From a virus: DNA of 38,049 nucleotides. A program made the translations under genes and the position numbers. Each line of letters opens with the position of its first letter. Position 1 is the stretch's first letter. Below are positions 7,301-16,431 of the stretch, piece after piece. Below the pieces are notes generated by a model. It saw nothing but the letters and a program-made list of their open reading frames with translations. It had not been told where the DNA came from and ran no database searches. The stretch lies in the IMG/VR virus record IMGVR_UViG_3300025872_000022, positions 1 through 38,049 of that record. The stretch is one strand, 5' to 3'.

Positions 7301-7519
7301 TCAGTAAATTTTCCAATTGCTGAGAACAAACCCAAGAACGGCGGAAAAACACGAAATGACACTCATGCCGAACCAAAGCCCTCCTTTTGATTTATTGGCA
7401 AGTTCCAAAAGTTGCTCAAGTTGACGCTCCATCTTGTCTACTTTTCTATTCATGTCATGCACCTTTTGCCATAAAACCCCGTATTCAACGAGATTAATTT
7501 CAGCGCTATGGGACTCCAT
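7301..7519 (-). CDS. Coiled-coil single-TM protein of the lysis cassette
   Basis: A 72-aa protein: a helical, heptad-like N-terminal half (LWQKVHDMNRKVDKMERQL), then one hydrophobic segment (about residues 49-67, beginning WFGMSVISC). This topology resembles XhlA-type lysis accessory proteins. It lies between the last ejection gene and the endolysin with tight spacing. The start at 7519 is supported by AGGTGAG upstream; an alternative ATG at 7546 would add nine residues. Function inferred from position and topology. Confidence 0.55.
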   Translation of the reverse strand: MESHSAEINLVEYGVLWQKVHDMNRKVDKMERQLEQLLELANKSKGGLWFGMSVISCFSAVLGFVLSNWKIY

Positions 7520-7529
7520 TCTGTCTTTC

Positions 7530-9656
7530 TCACCTAATGAATTCATTCTCAACATTTCGTTCAGGGGCCAGCATATTGACAGCAGCAGCGGTACCGCCTG
7601 TTACTGTCGCTCGGGATGGCGCGCTCCATTTTGTTGGGTCAGCAATAATTTGCAAAACGCGATTGCGTTCAGCCGCAGGTAATGACTCTAACAGATTTGC
7701 CGCCCCACTGGGTGTTTTAAGCGCCTCAGTAAGTGTTACCATTGTTTTCTGACCGATTTTGTTTTCCAAAATGTTCAACGCCTTATTAGTCGTTGCGGTC
7801 ACAGCGCTCAAATAGGAAGGTAGACGAAACTTGCTCATACCTTGGAGCAGTAGTTCTTTAAGTGCTGTTTGACCACCCTCAACTTGAGATTTGATATTAG
7901 CATTGCGGATTACCTTGCTTGCTTCGGACTGTAGGGTACTTAATGTGTCTTCGGCTAACTCTACAGCGATGTTGTACTTACCCGGACCAAGAATCTTTTC
8001 CACGGCTTCGGGAGACTCGTTCTGCACGAGGCGCACAAACGCATTCTTGTCGGTTTTCCACAACTGCAATGCCTCACCGGTCAATTGTTTTTCGGCAATT
8101 TTTTGGGACAGTTTTGCGTGTTCCTTGAGGTATTCACGGTATCCTGCGCCACCTGCTGTTTCAATCGCATCGTCGATTGCGGGCTTGACACGACTTAGAA
8201 CACCAGCGGCAAGATTTCGTTGACTGGTGGCATCCATGCCCGGACGAAGTTGCTGAATCGCAGCGTTCACGGAGTTTTTACGAATTGCGTCAAGAGCACG
8301 AGCGTCAATAATTCCACCGCTGCTCGTCCATTTAGCAATATCATCACTGACGTTGCGCAAGGCACCTAGCAGCACGTCGTTGCCCGCAAACTCGGGGTTA
8401 TTTGCTACAGTTCTAAGACTGCGCACCAACGGCTCACCTTCAAGAGGCTTAATGCCTTGTGCCCGCAAAGCACCAGCGGCTTGATCGGCAAATCGAGCAC
8501 CTTGACCTAAATCAAGCGATGCTTGCGCTGCTTTATTTGACCACTCATTGAATGCTTTTTCGGCCAATTCTCCGCTATAAGTGTATTTAGTCAGACCAAC
8601 CGGCAAACCACGTTTGATTAGATTTAAGCGAGCACTGGCCTTCGCTAGATCACCCAGTTCCATAAAACGGCGAACTTCTTGCACCTTCGTAGCTGCCTGT
8701 TCACCGAGTTCTGCGGATAACCCTTCCAGACGAGCGACTTCTTTGCCCAGATTTGCGCGGTCAAGCGCAGCTTCACGCGTCGGGCTAGTGATAGTGCGGG
8801 CGGCTTCTTTTGCGGCTTCCGTAGTGCCTCGGGCTTCGGCAGCAGTAGTACCACCTGCCAATTTAGACAAAGCATTTAGAGAAACATCACCTTGGGATTT
8901 TTCCAACGCCGACAGGAATCGCGGGTCGCGGGCCGTGGCTCGGTCAATTAGAGCCTGCCATGTTGGACTATTGATGTCGGCAGTGGCCTGTGCGGCACTG
9001 ACACCCTTACCTTGCGACGCCTTGAGTGCATTGAGTGCTTCGGGTAGATCCGGGCCGAGGGCATTTCGGGCGATGTCAGCAGCTTTATTTTTGGGAATTC
9101 GACGCAGATCGGCTAACTTGCCGACACCCTTCGCGATAATCGGACCAGCCACCCGACCACCAACTTCAAACGTAGCACCTTCAAGCACGTTACGCACCGG
9201 TTCAGTAATTTGAGCAGCGCCTTGGCGTGGAGATTTACCCCCCAAATACACATCGGCCAATTCAAGAACCTCTTTAGCTGCACTATAGCCAAGACCAGCA
9301 CCAATAACACCACCTGTCGCCGCACCGGCAGCGGTTCCGGCAAACGGAATGACACTGCCCGATATGCCGCCAGCAGCACCACCAAGCAATGCGCCACCAC
9401 CAGCACCCAATGCCTCAACAACCGGAGCAACGTATGGGCGTACTTTAGAATACAAATCAGCTTCTTGCCGAGCTGCCGGAATGCCTTCAGGGGCGGCAAT
9501 ACGCGGACGCAAGGATTCGGGCAGTTGCGGTACTGCGGATGCTGTAAGTTTACTTACGTCATACCCATTGGCTTGCAGCTTAGCCGTCAAATCGGCCTTG
9601 CTCATACCATCGGGCACTCCTTTGATGATTGTGCCATCGGGTAGACGAACATCCAT
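7530..9656 (-). CDS. Ejection/internal virion protein with glycine-zipper segment
   Basis: A 708-aa protein. The first 35 residues (DVRLPDGTIIKGVPDG) form a short module found at the N-termini of many phage virion proteins. Residues about 80-140 are rich in Gly and Ala with GxxxG spacing and probably insert into or cross membranes. The rest is a long Ala-rich helical region. Position just after two ejection-type genes, size and composition suggest a P22 gp16-like protein that leaves the virion with the DNA. I see no lytic transglycosylase motif. The stop overlaps the lysis cassette region by 0-10 nt depending on the next start. Confidence 0.65.
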   Translation of the reverse strand: MDVRLPDGTIIKGVPDGMSKADLTAKLQANGYDVSKLTASAVPQLPESLRPRIAAPEGIPAARQEADLYSKVRPYVAPVVEALGAGGGALLGGAAGGISGSVIPFAGTAAGAATGGVIGAGLGYSAAKEVLELADVYLGGKSPRQGAAQITEPVRNVLEGATFEVGGRVAGPIIAKGVGKLADLRRIPKNKAADIARNALGPDLPEALNALKASQGKGVSAAQATADINSPTWQALIDRATARDPRFLSALEKSQGDVSLNALSKLAGGTTAAEARGTTEAAKEAARTITSPTREAALDRANLGKEVARLEGLSAELGEQAATKVQEVRRFMELGDLAKASARLNLIKRGLPVGLTKYTYSGELAEKAFNEWSNKAAQASLDLGQGARFADQAAGALRAQGIKPLEGEPLVRSLRTVANNPEFAGNDVLLGALRNVSDDIAKWTSSGGIIDARALDAIRKNSVNAAIQQLRPGMDATSQRNLAAGVLSRVKPAIDDAIETAGGAGYREYLKEHAKLSQKIAEKQLTGEALQLWKTDKNAFVRLVQNESPEAVEKILGPGKYNIAVELAEDTLSTLQSEASKVIRNANIKSQVEGGQTALKELLLQGMSKFRLPSYLSAVTATTNKALNILENKIGQKTMVTLTEALKTPSGAANLLESLPAAERNRVLQIIADPTKWSAPSRATVTGGTAAAVNMLAPERNVENEFIR

Positions 9657-10903
9657 TATTTCAGGCTCCCAAAGTCAATTACACCACCCGATGTTGGAGC
9701 GGCAAGTGCTGCACCACCGGCTCGGGCAGCGCGTTTCTGTGCGTTTTCAACACCTTTGCGAACTACATCTTGTAGGTCCATCGCGGCGCGGATAAATTCT
9801 TTTTCGTCCGTCGCTATCGACATTCGGTTAAAAGCGTCTGTACCTTTAGTGCCTTCTTTTTCGGAAATAGCGCCACCACCCTTGAGGGCTTCAAATGCTT
9901 CAAGGAACGAAGCACCTTTGATTTGATCAACACGAGCCATGAAGCCCGCAGCGTCCGTACCCGGGACAAGTCGAGCACCCGGCATCCAAGTAGCGCCCAC
10001 GGCACTCTCAAAGCCGGGGTGAGGCTTGGAGCCTTCAATCAAACGACCCTTAGAATCGCGTTTACCTATCAATTCATCAATTAAGCGAATACCTTCTTCA
10101 GCACGACTGAGCACCTTCGGCAATGCCTGCATAGCCTGCACATCACCCTTCGCCATTGCTTCACCTGTGGCTCGGGCTGCACCCATGCGCTGCTGAAATA
10201 CAGGATCGGCATCCCGACGGGCGTTTTCTTCCATCACAGCAACACGACGACCCTCGAGTCCAATTCGTAATCCTTCGTTCCGAATGCGCTCGGCTTCACC
10301 GGGAGCCATTGTCATACGGGCTTCTGTACCTTCTACCGTACGAGCGGGACCTTGCCCGAATTTTGGCATAGCGACTACTCGTGTCGCGCCTCCAAGGTTT
10401 TGACTAACAAAATGTTGCTCTAAGGCCTTGTCGGCCTCTAACATTAAGTTACGTGCGACTTCGGGTGAATACTGTTCAGGAATTACATTTACCAAACCCG
10501 GCAGATTTTGCAAAGTATAGTTGCGCCAATTTGCATACGACTCGGGTGAATTTACGGAAGGTAGTAAATCACGGGATTGTTTCATTCGAGCAGCCGCAAC
10601 ATCAGATGCCGCTTTTTCACCCTCGCGGGATTCCTTTTCACCCTTTAGTAATGATTCATAGACTTGACGACCAGCAGCACCGTAACCAAGCAATTGATTA
10701 CGATTTTGAGCGGTCATGCCGGGTATAAATTCACGCAACCGATTACGTTCTTCAATTTCACGCTCGGCTTGCTGCATTTGCATTTGAGCCAAAGCATTTT
10801 GCTGTCGGGCTTGTTGAATTGCAGCCACACGGCCGTACTGAGTCAACGGGTCTTGAAGTTCAATGCCTTTAACACCAAGAGCAATTGCGGGATTGATAGG
10901 CAT
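9656..10903 (-). CDS. Putative DNA ejection protein
   Basis: A 415-aa, highly helical, Gln/Ala/Arg-rich protein. Its N-terminus (residues 20-60) is a Gln-rich charged helix (QQARQQNALAQMQMQQAERE), as in many podophage internal proteins. It lies between the gp7-like and the 708-aa proteins and overlaps the latter by one base, the arrangement of the three P22 ejection genes (7, 20, 16). The role is by position and composition, because no specific domain is recognised. Start: ATG 10903 with AGGAAA upstream. Confidence 0.6.
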   Translation of the reverse strand: MPINPAIALGVKGIELQDPLTQYGRVAAIQQARQQNALAQMQMQQAEREIEERNRLREFIPGMTAQNRNQLLGYGAAGRQVYESLLKGEKESREGEKAASDVAAARMKQSRDLLPSVNSPESYANWRNYTLQNLPGLVNVIPEQYSPEVARNLMLEADKALEQHFVSQNLGGATRVVAMPKFGQGPARTVEGTEARMTMAPGEAERIRNEGLRIGLEGRRVAVMEENARRDADPVFQQRMGAARATGEAMAKGDVQAMQALPKVLSRAEEGIRLIDELIGKRDSKGRLIEGSKPHPGFESAVGATWMPGARLVPGTDAAGFMARVDQIKGASFLEAFEALKGGGAISEKEGTKGTDAFNRMSIATDEKEFIRAAMDLQDVVRKGVENAQKRAARAGGAALAAPTSGGVIDFGSLK

Positions 10904-10912
10904 ATTGATTTC

Positions 10913-11647
10913 CTAAGACTGGAACGGGCCAACTTCTGAGGGGTTTCGGTAGGTGTAATTGTACCCGTCTGCACCTTGACCAACATTAAATGTCGGATTC
11001 TGCTGCATCGCGTTCAGCATGTTCTGACCTTGTTGGTAATTCAGATAAGTACCTAAACCTTGAGTAAGTGCGTTAGCGCCTCCTACGTATCCCGAAGCGC
11101 GAGCAGCAGCGCTGCTCATTTGAGTGTCGCCCACATTGGACGCCATTTGCATACCAGCTTGACCGAGTTGTTGGGCTGTAGTTTGACCAACCCCGGCGAG
11201 AGACTGCAATGGTCCTAATCGAGCTTGACGTTCAGCCTGATACCGATTGAAAGCATTTTGGTATTCTTGAGATGCAATGTCTTGACCGAATCGTTGAATA
11301 CCTTTCATTGCAGCACCAGACATCAGACCCCCTCGGGCAGCAGCCGATCGTTCTAGTGCTTTCATCCCCTCGGACATGCGAAAACCATAACCCGGGTCTT
11401 GCTGGAACTGTTGCATCCCGAACTGCCGATAGTCAGTCAATGGAATTAATTTATTAAGAGCTTGTTCACCGGCTTTGCGCCACGGTTCTTGCAACTCGAC
11501 TTGCCGCTCGAACTGTTCCATTTGCAAAGCGGACGCACGATCCGCAGCACCTGCTTGAGTTGATGCCGCTTTTTTGGATGCACTAGAACCAAGCGCTGCT
11601 GCTCCGACGGCACCTGCCAAAATTGCGGTTCCGGTTCCTATTGCCAT
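10913..11647 (-). CDS. P22 gp7-like DNA transfer protein
   Basis: A 244-aa protein with a hydrophobic Gly/Ala-rich N-terminus (residues 1-22) that could insert in a membrane. A conserved central region follows (DPGYGFRMSEGMKALERSAA, then ARGGLMSG and FGQDIASQEYQNAFNRY), recognisable as the pattern of phage DNA transfer/ejection proteins. It would be packaged in the capsid and injected with the DNA. AGAGGTC upstream supports the start, and the gene overlaps the acetyltransferase 3' end by 10 nt. Confidence 0.75.
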   Translation of the reverse strand: MAIGTGTAILAGAVGAAALGSSASKKAASTQAGAADRASALQMEQFERQVELQEPWRKAGEQALNKLIPLTDYRQFGMQQFQQDPGYGFRMSEGMKALERSAAARGGLMSGAAMKGIQRFGQDIASQEYQNAFNRYQAERQARLGPLQSLAGVGQTTAQQLGQAGMQMASNVGDTQMSSAAARASGYVGGANALTQGLGTYLNYQQGQNMLNAMQQNPTFNVGQGADGYNYTYRNPSEVGPFQS

Positions 11648-12105
11648 GACTTGACCTCTTTAATAAATGTACGCTCCATTGGTTTAAAACCTGCGCGGAC
11701 ATAAAGATTTTCCATCTTTTTTGATCGCTCATCTTCTAAAGCAATCATAAATAATGCTGTGGCGTTTTTTTCTTTCGACCATTGTTCAATTTGCTTGAAC
11801 ATTTCTTTACCTGCGCCGCTACCACGAGCAGCCGGAGTCAACCACCACCATAATTCCTGCACAACAAGAGCCGACGGGTTGAAATACAACGGATAAGCTA
11901 TTGCCGCGCAAATACCAACCATTTGTTCATTAATTTCAGCTAACCAAACGCCCAAGCTATCGTTTTGCAATGACGACAAATAAAATTCCGAATACCCGGG
12001 AATGTCAAACTCAATTAAGCCGTGCATTGGCGATGCCGCGTGAAACGCTTTTGCCAATACAAGATAGTTTGGCAAATCAGATTCGGTGGCTTTGCGTACA
12101 ATCAC
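11638..12105 (-). CDS. GNAT-family N-acetyltransferase
   Basis: A 155-aa GNAT protein: the acetyl-CoA-binding motif A is WLTPAARGSGAGKEM (about residues 87-101), preceded by a beta strand and followed by the usual helix and the motif B region (YVRAGFKPMERTFIKE). It lies inside the virion gene block, overlapping both neighbours, so it is expressed late with structural proteins. It may acetylate a virion or host protein or a small molecule; nothing in the sequence identifies the acceptor. The fold assignment is strong. Confidence 0.85.
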   Translation of the reverse strand: MIVRKATESDLPNYLVLAKAFHAASPMHGLIEFDIPGYSEFYLSSLQNDSLGVWLAEINEQMVGICAAIAYPLYFNPSALVVQELWWWLTPAARGSGAGKEMFKQIEQWSKEKNATALFMIALEDERSKKMENLYVRAGFKPMERTFIKEVKSWQ

Positions 12106-12440
12106 TGAGTCACCTCACGACCACTGACACGCATGTTGATAGCACTAGCGGTTCCGGCAATTGTACTAATAAAGTCGCCGGGGTTCAAAACTTGCCCCAC
12201 CAGTTCGGGGAACGTGTAGACCTCGGACGGCTGAAGTGTTTTGGTTTTGGTGATCAAGTTGATGTCACCAGCGGACCCGGCAGTCGTGACAAGGTTTACC
12301 GAAATCGTTGCTGCTGTAGCGCTATAGTTGGTTGCCGTAAACTTATCAATAATAGTCGTTACATTGGTCGCCGTGTATTGAGTAGTCTGCACATTTTCAA
12401 CGGTCTTGCCGGGAACAAGGTTTTTAACGAGAACTGTCAT
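12102..12440 (-). CDS. Small beta-rich structural-type protein
   Basis: A 112-aa Thr/Val-rich protein predicted to be mostly beta strand (sandwich-like), with no recognised enzymatic motif. The Shine-Dalgarno AAGGAG is well placed upstream of 12440. Its 3' end overlaps the acetyltransferase start by 4 nt. Context between a fibre/hub protein and ejection genes suggests a virion accessory or decoration component. Exact function unknown. Confidence 0.6.
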   Translation of the reverse strand: MTVLVKNLVPGKTVENVQTTQYTATNVTTIIDKFTATNYSATAATISVNLVTTAGSAGDINLITKTKTLQPSEVYTFPELVGQVLNPGDFISTIAGTASAINMRVSGREVTQ

Positions 12441-13520
12441 TTATTGAACTCCTTGAATTGTCGGAACAGAAACCATCGACACAGTTAAGATCACAGATGG
12501 TGTGGCGGGTCGAACAGGGCTTGTTTGCGCCCCGATGTACTGAATTGTAGTCGAGGCGTCTGTTGTCGCCCACATTAGTTCGACATACTCATTTTCCGCC
12601 AAGTCAATAAACAGATTTAACGCGCCGATTAAGTGACCGTCTATCGAACCATGTCTACTTGGTATTGAGAATTGACTGTTGCTGTCAGGCACGTCAGTTC
12701 CATTTTTGCGCATCCAAATATCAATATCGTGAACATTAGAATCCGTGTTAACCATTTGAACACTGAATTGCACATTGTACGTGCCGACTGTTTCACACCT
12801 AATTTTAGAAGAGCATGTGCCAGTGATGGTAGTTGATGCAACCGTTTGCGACACGCTGATTTCATAAGTACCCGTGCTACCGTCTGTACCAGTAAGCTGC
12901 GAAACAATTCGAGTCCCTGCTGTAACACCCGTACCTGTAATCACCATTCCCGGGTAAATTGGCCCGGATGTAATCGCTGTCACAGTCATGACAGTTGTGG
13001 CAATTGACGCCGTAAAAATCGCTGTGCGATTTTCTAGTGTCACGCCGTTACTGAATTGCGTGGTGTCATACAGCAACGGGTATGCTGTAGTCGTAGAACC
13101 ATCTGGTTGATTAGCGGTACTATAAAACGAACCGTAAATAAAATGCGGCACCTGTGGTGTAAAAATAGGCTGAACCGCAAAAGCGTCAAGTTGCTTCTGC
13201 AATTCCGCAATTTGATTTAAAACATCATTCGGTTGTTGAGCTAATCCTTCAATCTGCTTCTGTAATTCGGCAATTTCAGATAACGAATCGTTTTGCGAAG
13301 GTGTCAGTTTTTCATCATCACAACACTGACTCTTTAACACATCGTCAATTGTTAAGGTCGGCGGTCCTTTTTGTACATCGTCAAGCGATATGCTGCTACC
13401 GCCTTGGGTCTGGAACAACGACAAAAAGAACATGTACCAGTGGCGTGACACATTTCCTGTACGCGGGTCAATAAACGCAACTCGGGGAGGCGTAATCGGA
13501 ACATTTAACGGATTAGGCAT
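12441..13520 (-). CDS. Tail fibre/hub protein with inserted beta domain
   Basis: A 359-aa tail protein. The N-terminus contains [16 protein letters not shown] (17-32), a motif common at the N-termini of podophage tail proteins. Residues 81-113 carry two copies of an IAELQKQ coiled-coil unit ([15 protein letters not shown] and [12 protein letters not shown]), which would trimerise. The C-terminal half is a beta-rich domain. Between residues about 165 and 236 a separate Thr/Gly/Ser-rich module (TGTGVTAGT, then [17 protein letters not shown]) interrupts it, apparently an inserted domain. It probably attaches to the gp10-like protein, whose gene it overlaps by 8 nt. Confidence 0.65.
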   Translation of the reverse strand: MPNPLNVPITPPRVAFIDPRTGNVSRHWYMFFLSLFQTQGGSSISLDDVQKGPPTLTIDDVLKSQCCDDEKLTPSQNDSLSEIAELQKQIEGLAQQPNDVLNQIAELQKQLDAFAVQPIFTPQVPHFIYGSFYSTANQPDGSTTTAYPLLYDTTQFSNGVTLENRTAIFTASIATTVMTVTAITSGPIYPGMVITGTGVTAGTRIVSQLTGTDGSTGTYEISVSQTVASTTITGTCSSKIRCETVGTYNVQFSVQMVNTDSNVHDIDIWMRKNGTDVPDSNSQFSIPSRHGSIDGHLIGALNLFIDLAENEYVELMWATTDASTTIQYIGAQTSPVRPATPSVILTVSMVSVPTIQGVQ

Positions 13521-14946
13521 TTGTCGGACTCACAGTTAATTCCGCACCAATGATTGCAATTTTCACCGGGTCCGTACCACTTACTTCGTACACCCTGTCA
13601 CGAATTTTCATGGTCATACCTAAACGTCGCCAGATAGCACGACGATAAAATTCACCAATCTTGCCAATACTAATCCAATGCTCGTTGGACCATGTGTGCC
13701 CACCGTCGTCACTCCAACGAAGTACAACTTGTGGATCGCTACCTTGACCAAGATTTAGACCAACACCGGTTTCTAGATCAAGTTGAAGACTGTGTTGCGC
13801 GCTACGTTTAAGATTATTCTGACTCGTTGGCAATGCTCTCCATGATCGTAACCATTTTTGAACACCACCGTTGTCCGAGAAATCGTTTAAATCAAACGAA
13901 TACACATTTGCGTTTTCGTAGTCCCCGACTAATACATCGCCTTGAAAGAATGCCTGACAGTTACTGCGATGACGAGTAAAGTCACCATTGTCGAATCCGG
14001 CTCGCTCATGCCATGCTTGCGTCGCCACGTCATATACCCAAGTCGTATCAGCTTGGGGGAATATCAGTACGTAGAAACTGTGGCCGTCTTGTTGGTACGT
14101 GTACCCAATTGCGTCCGACATGTCTTCATACTGCTGAATTTGCCATTCAACGGCATGAGTTGAAATGCGTTGACCGGTATAACCATTAGCCCGATAGACA
14201 ATTCCTTGACCCCGAGCGTCTTTACCCAACCAGAAAAGACCATTGTCCATTTTGGCAATCGAATACGGAGCGGCGCAACCTATCTCATTAAAAGCGCCCT
14301 GAATGCGAGAAAGAGGAAAATCCGCGTTACCGCTGTCATACCACACCTCAACGGAATTGGTGCCAAAAACCCAAATTTCTCGATGGTCGGCAATAATGCC
14401 AACTACACCGTCAGGCGATCCTTCGGCTGAAGCAAAATCCAACGGGTCTATGCTCGTACCATCCAGCAATCCAGTTACCCAAATTTTTTGACTATTCGGC
14501 TCGTTGAATACGAAATATCCATCAAGATACGCCACTGTGACGGCACCGGGGAAGTCACCATCTGTGATTTGAGCAAACACGTTGGTTTGCGAATTGTAGA
14601 TGTAGGACGGGCCATCGCAAGCAATAAATAACTGAATACCGTTGTCAACCATGCTTACGGGTCCGCTGGTGCCCGATACAGTACCCAATTCCGTCACAAC
14701 GTAATTAGAGTCTACTTTGTACAGCTTGTTACGGCTAACCACGTACAAGTTGCCACCAAACACCCACATTCCGCGAATTGGTCCAGATCCTACAGATATC
14801 TTCAACTTAAGACCGGGCGCACGATTTAAAAACGCAGGTTCTTTACCGCCCTCGGGAACGAGTTCAGGAAACAAATTGATCATGCGGGCATCGGCAGCGT
14901 TGACGCTGCGAGCCACGTATGCGGAACCGAGAATCGGAGTCTTCAT
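13513..14946 (-). CDS. P22 gp10-like packaged-DNA stabilisation (tail) protein
   Basis: A 477-aa protein, close to the 472 aa of P22 gp10. It opens with a conserved [13 protein letters not shown] segment and has a repeated beta-propeller-like pattern (for example the [14 protein letters not shown] and GLFWLGKD blades). In P22-like phages gp10 binds below the gp4 adaptor, closes the tail after packaging and anchors the needle. It directly follows the gp4-like gene with TGATG coupling, matching the P22 order 4-10. Complete. Confidence 0.88.
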   Translation of the reverse strand: MKTPILGSAYVARSVNAADARMINLFPELVPEGGKEPAFLNRAPGLKLKISVGSGPIRGMWVFGGNLYVVSRNKLYKVDSNYVVTELGTVSGTSGPVSMVDNGIQLFIACDGPSYIYNSQTNVFAQITDGDFPGAVTVAYLDGYFVFNEPNSQKIWVTGLLDGTSIDPLDFASAEGSPDGVVGIIADHREIWVFGTNSVEVWYDSGNADFPLSRIQGAFNEIGCAAPYSIAKMDNGLFWLGKDARGQGIVYRANGYTGQRISTHAVEWQIQQYEDMSDAIGYTYQQDGHSFYVLIFPQADTTWVYDVATQAWHERAGFDNGDFTRHRSNCQAFFQGDVLVGDYENANVYSFDLNDFSDNGGVQKWLRSWRALPTSQNNLKRSAQHSLQLDLETGVGLNLGQGSDPQVVLRWSDDGGHTWSNEHWISIGKIGEFYRRAIWRRLGMTMKIRDRVYEVSGTDPVKIAIIGAELTVSPTNA

Positions 14947-15656
14947 CAGAAGTTTCCGGCGTAGATGTTAAATCGTTGTTTATTTGCCACAACACCGTAC
15001 GGTAAACTCATTACGTCGTTAGGATTATTGATGCGTTTGAGATTGCGCTTACTTGTCATAGCAATACGCCGCACTTGCGGTGAAGGCTCCACACCAAACT
15101 CGGGCGCAATCTCCATTGCCAAGTTATAAGCAAAAGCCCGCATGTACCCGGGTGGAAAATGCAATTCAGTTGATAACGTAGCAGGCTGCGTCAATTCTTG
15201 CACTGAAATGAAATGCCACTCCAAAACCTGTGTGGGCTTGGGGTAAACAAACATCTCGACATCGGGAAATGTCTCATTGACAAAAATGACTTGCGGAAAA
15301 GTAGACGTTGCTGTTTTAACCGCGATGCCGTTGTACTGGTCTTGATTGATGAACTTAATGCCGTACGACACACCACTGGGGGCGCGGTAGTACGTGGCAT
15401 CATCAAGCAACACGGGGCGGTTGCCCACAAAGTCACCAGTGGGGCCAAGGGTGCGACGAATCTCGCCTGCGGGCCAACTAAATACTTGGTCTTGAGTGGC
15501 GTAAACAGACAACCGCTCGGTGTTCCACGAGTCGATCATTTGGTTCATCGCCAAAAGAGCGTCTTGACTGGTTGCCGCTGACGGAGTTTCCCCTTCGGCT
15601 AATACACCGAGCATACGCAAAGCCCGATTAATTTGATCGCCAGCGGTCGTTGCCAT
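14946..15656 (-). CDS. P22 gp4-like head-to-tail adaptor
   Basis: A 236-aa protein with the family opening (TTAGDQINRALRMLGVLAEG, residues 3-22) and a conserved helical core (QDALLAMNQMIDSWNTE). In P22, gp4 (166 aa) binds the portal ring and starts tail assembly, and related proteins in other podophages are longer, like this one. It lies next to the gp10-like gene. Unlike P22 gp4 I see no evidence for a muramidase role. GAAGGAAAC precedes ATG 15656. Confidence 0.85.
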   Translation of the reverse strand: MATTAGDQINRALRMLGVLAEGETPSAATSQDALLAMNQMIDSWNTERLSVYATQDQVFSWPAGEIRRTLGPTGDFVGNRPVLLDDATYYRAPSGVSYGIKFINQDQYNGIAVKTATSTFPQVIFVNETFPDVEMFVYPKPTQVLEWHFISVQELTQPATLSTELHFPPGYMRAFAYNLAMEIAPEFGVEPSPQVRRIAMTSKRNLKRINNPNDVMSLPYGVVANKQRFNIYAGNF

Positions 15657-15657
15657 A

Positions 15658-15918
15658 TCAGTTTCCTTCGGATTCGTCGCTTACCGAAGTCAGAAAATCG
15701 GGGACTTCGTTGGGCTGTTCGATGGGTTGTTGGGTCACTTTGCGGGTGTACTTGCGCTTGGGCGCTTCAGCAACCGGCTCAGGTGCCGCTACTGTCGAAG
15801 GTTCGACTGGCGTATCAGGATTGTACTCCGCCCACCCGTTTTTGACATCTTGTTCTATTTCCAGTTCATTGATTGCGACTTTGGCACCATGAATAGGGTG
15901 CACAAGAACAATGTTCAT
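15658..15918 (-). CDS. Small charged protein of the head gene cluster
   Basis: An 86-aa protein with an N-terminal beta segment (MNIVLVHPIHGAKVAINELE), a Pro/Ala/Glu-rich linker and a basic KRKYTRKV stretch. Small proteins of this kind lie between coat and adaptor genes in P22-like phages, with no known role. GGAG precedes the start. One base separates it from the gp4-like gene, and a terminator hairpin lies just upstream. Confidence 0.6.
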   Translation of the reverse strand: MNIVLVHPIHGAKVAINELEIEQDVKNGWAEYNPDTPVEPSTVAAPEPVAEAPKRKYTRKVTQQPIEQPNEVPDFLTSVSDESEGN

Positions 15919-15934
15919 TCAAATCTCCATGTAA

Positions 15935-15956
15935 AAACGGGGCCGAGGCCCCGTTT
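15935..15956 (-). terminator. Rho-independent terminator within the late block
   Basis: On the minus strand the stem AAACGGGGCC/GGCCCCGTTT (35-44 and 47-56 of 15900) is followed by five T residues at 15937-15933. It lies downstream of the decoration-like gene and before the 86-aa gene. It would end most transcripts that start near the coat gene, raising coat and decoration expression above that of the tail genes. Confidence 0.75.
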
Positions 15957-15970
15957 CGAGAACCGCTAGA

Positions 15971-16372
15971 TTAACCTGCGATGCGGTACAGCGACCAAGC
16001 ACCAGCACCGGTTTTACGGGCGCGGAACGTGGCAGATGTGTTTTCCAGAACAACCATGTTGCCGACCAAAGTCCAGCCGGTGCCCACAGCAATCGTCACT
16101 TGATAAGCGGCGTCTTTGTTGCAGACCGAGAAGTCAAAAGCGGCATTTGCTTTTTCGGCGTTTGGGATAGCAGCTTCGGTCAGAGCGACCGTGGGTAGCG
16201 TAGCTGTAGCATCAGCGCCGGTGTCAACAACAAACAGACCAGTGGCTAGTTGGGCACCAGTTAGAGTTACATCACCTGTCACATCAGTCGGAGCAGCTTG
16301 AACAATCAGTTGAGCCTCGGACGGATTGCCCGCGCCGACTTGATAACCACCACCACCATTAGGAAGAGCCAT
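15971..16372 (-). CDS. Putative capsid decoration protein
   Basis: A 133-aa Gly/Ala/Thr-rich, beta-strand-rich protein (a string of short strands such as LATGLFVVDTG and GAWSLYRIAG) just downstream of the coat gene, where decoration or cement proteins usually lie. No specific family is recognised. AAAGGAAA precedes the start, and it is bounded on both sides by hairpins, which suggests a high, separate mRNA level like that of coat. Confidence 0.55.
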   Translation of the reverse strand: MALPNGGGGYQVGAGNPSEAQLIVQAAPTDVTGDVTLTGAQLATGLFVVDTGADATATLPTVALTEAAIPNAEKANAAFDFSVCNKDAAYQVTIAVGTGWTLVGNMVVLENTSATFRARKTGAGAWSLYRIAG

Positions 16373-16403
16373 GATAATTTCCTTTCAGTATTCAATTCAG
16401 AAT

Positions 16404-16423
16404 GCTCCCGGTTTCCCGGGAGC
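16404..16423 (-). terminator. Hairpin after the coat gene, probably leaky
   Basis: GCTCCCGG 16404-16411 pairs with CCGGGAGC 16416-16423 around a 4-nt loop. On the minus strand it is followed by ATTCTGAATT, not a good T tract, so it may act as a leaky terminator or protect the coat mRNA 3' end. Confidence 0.5.
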
Positions 16424-16431
16424 GTTTCAGA

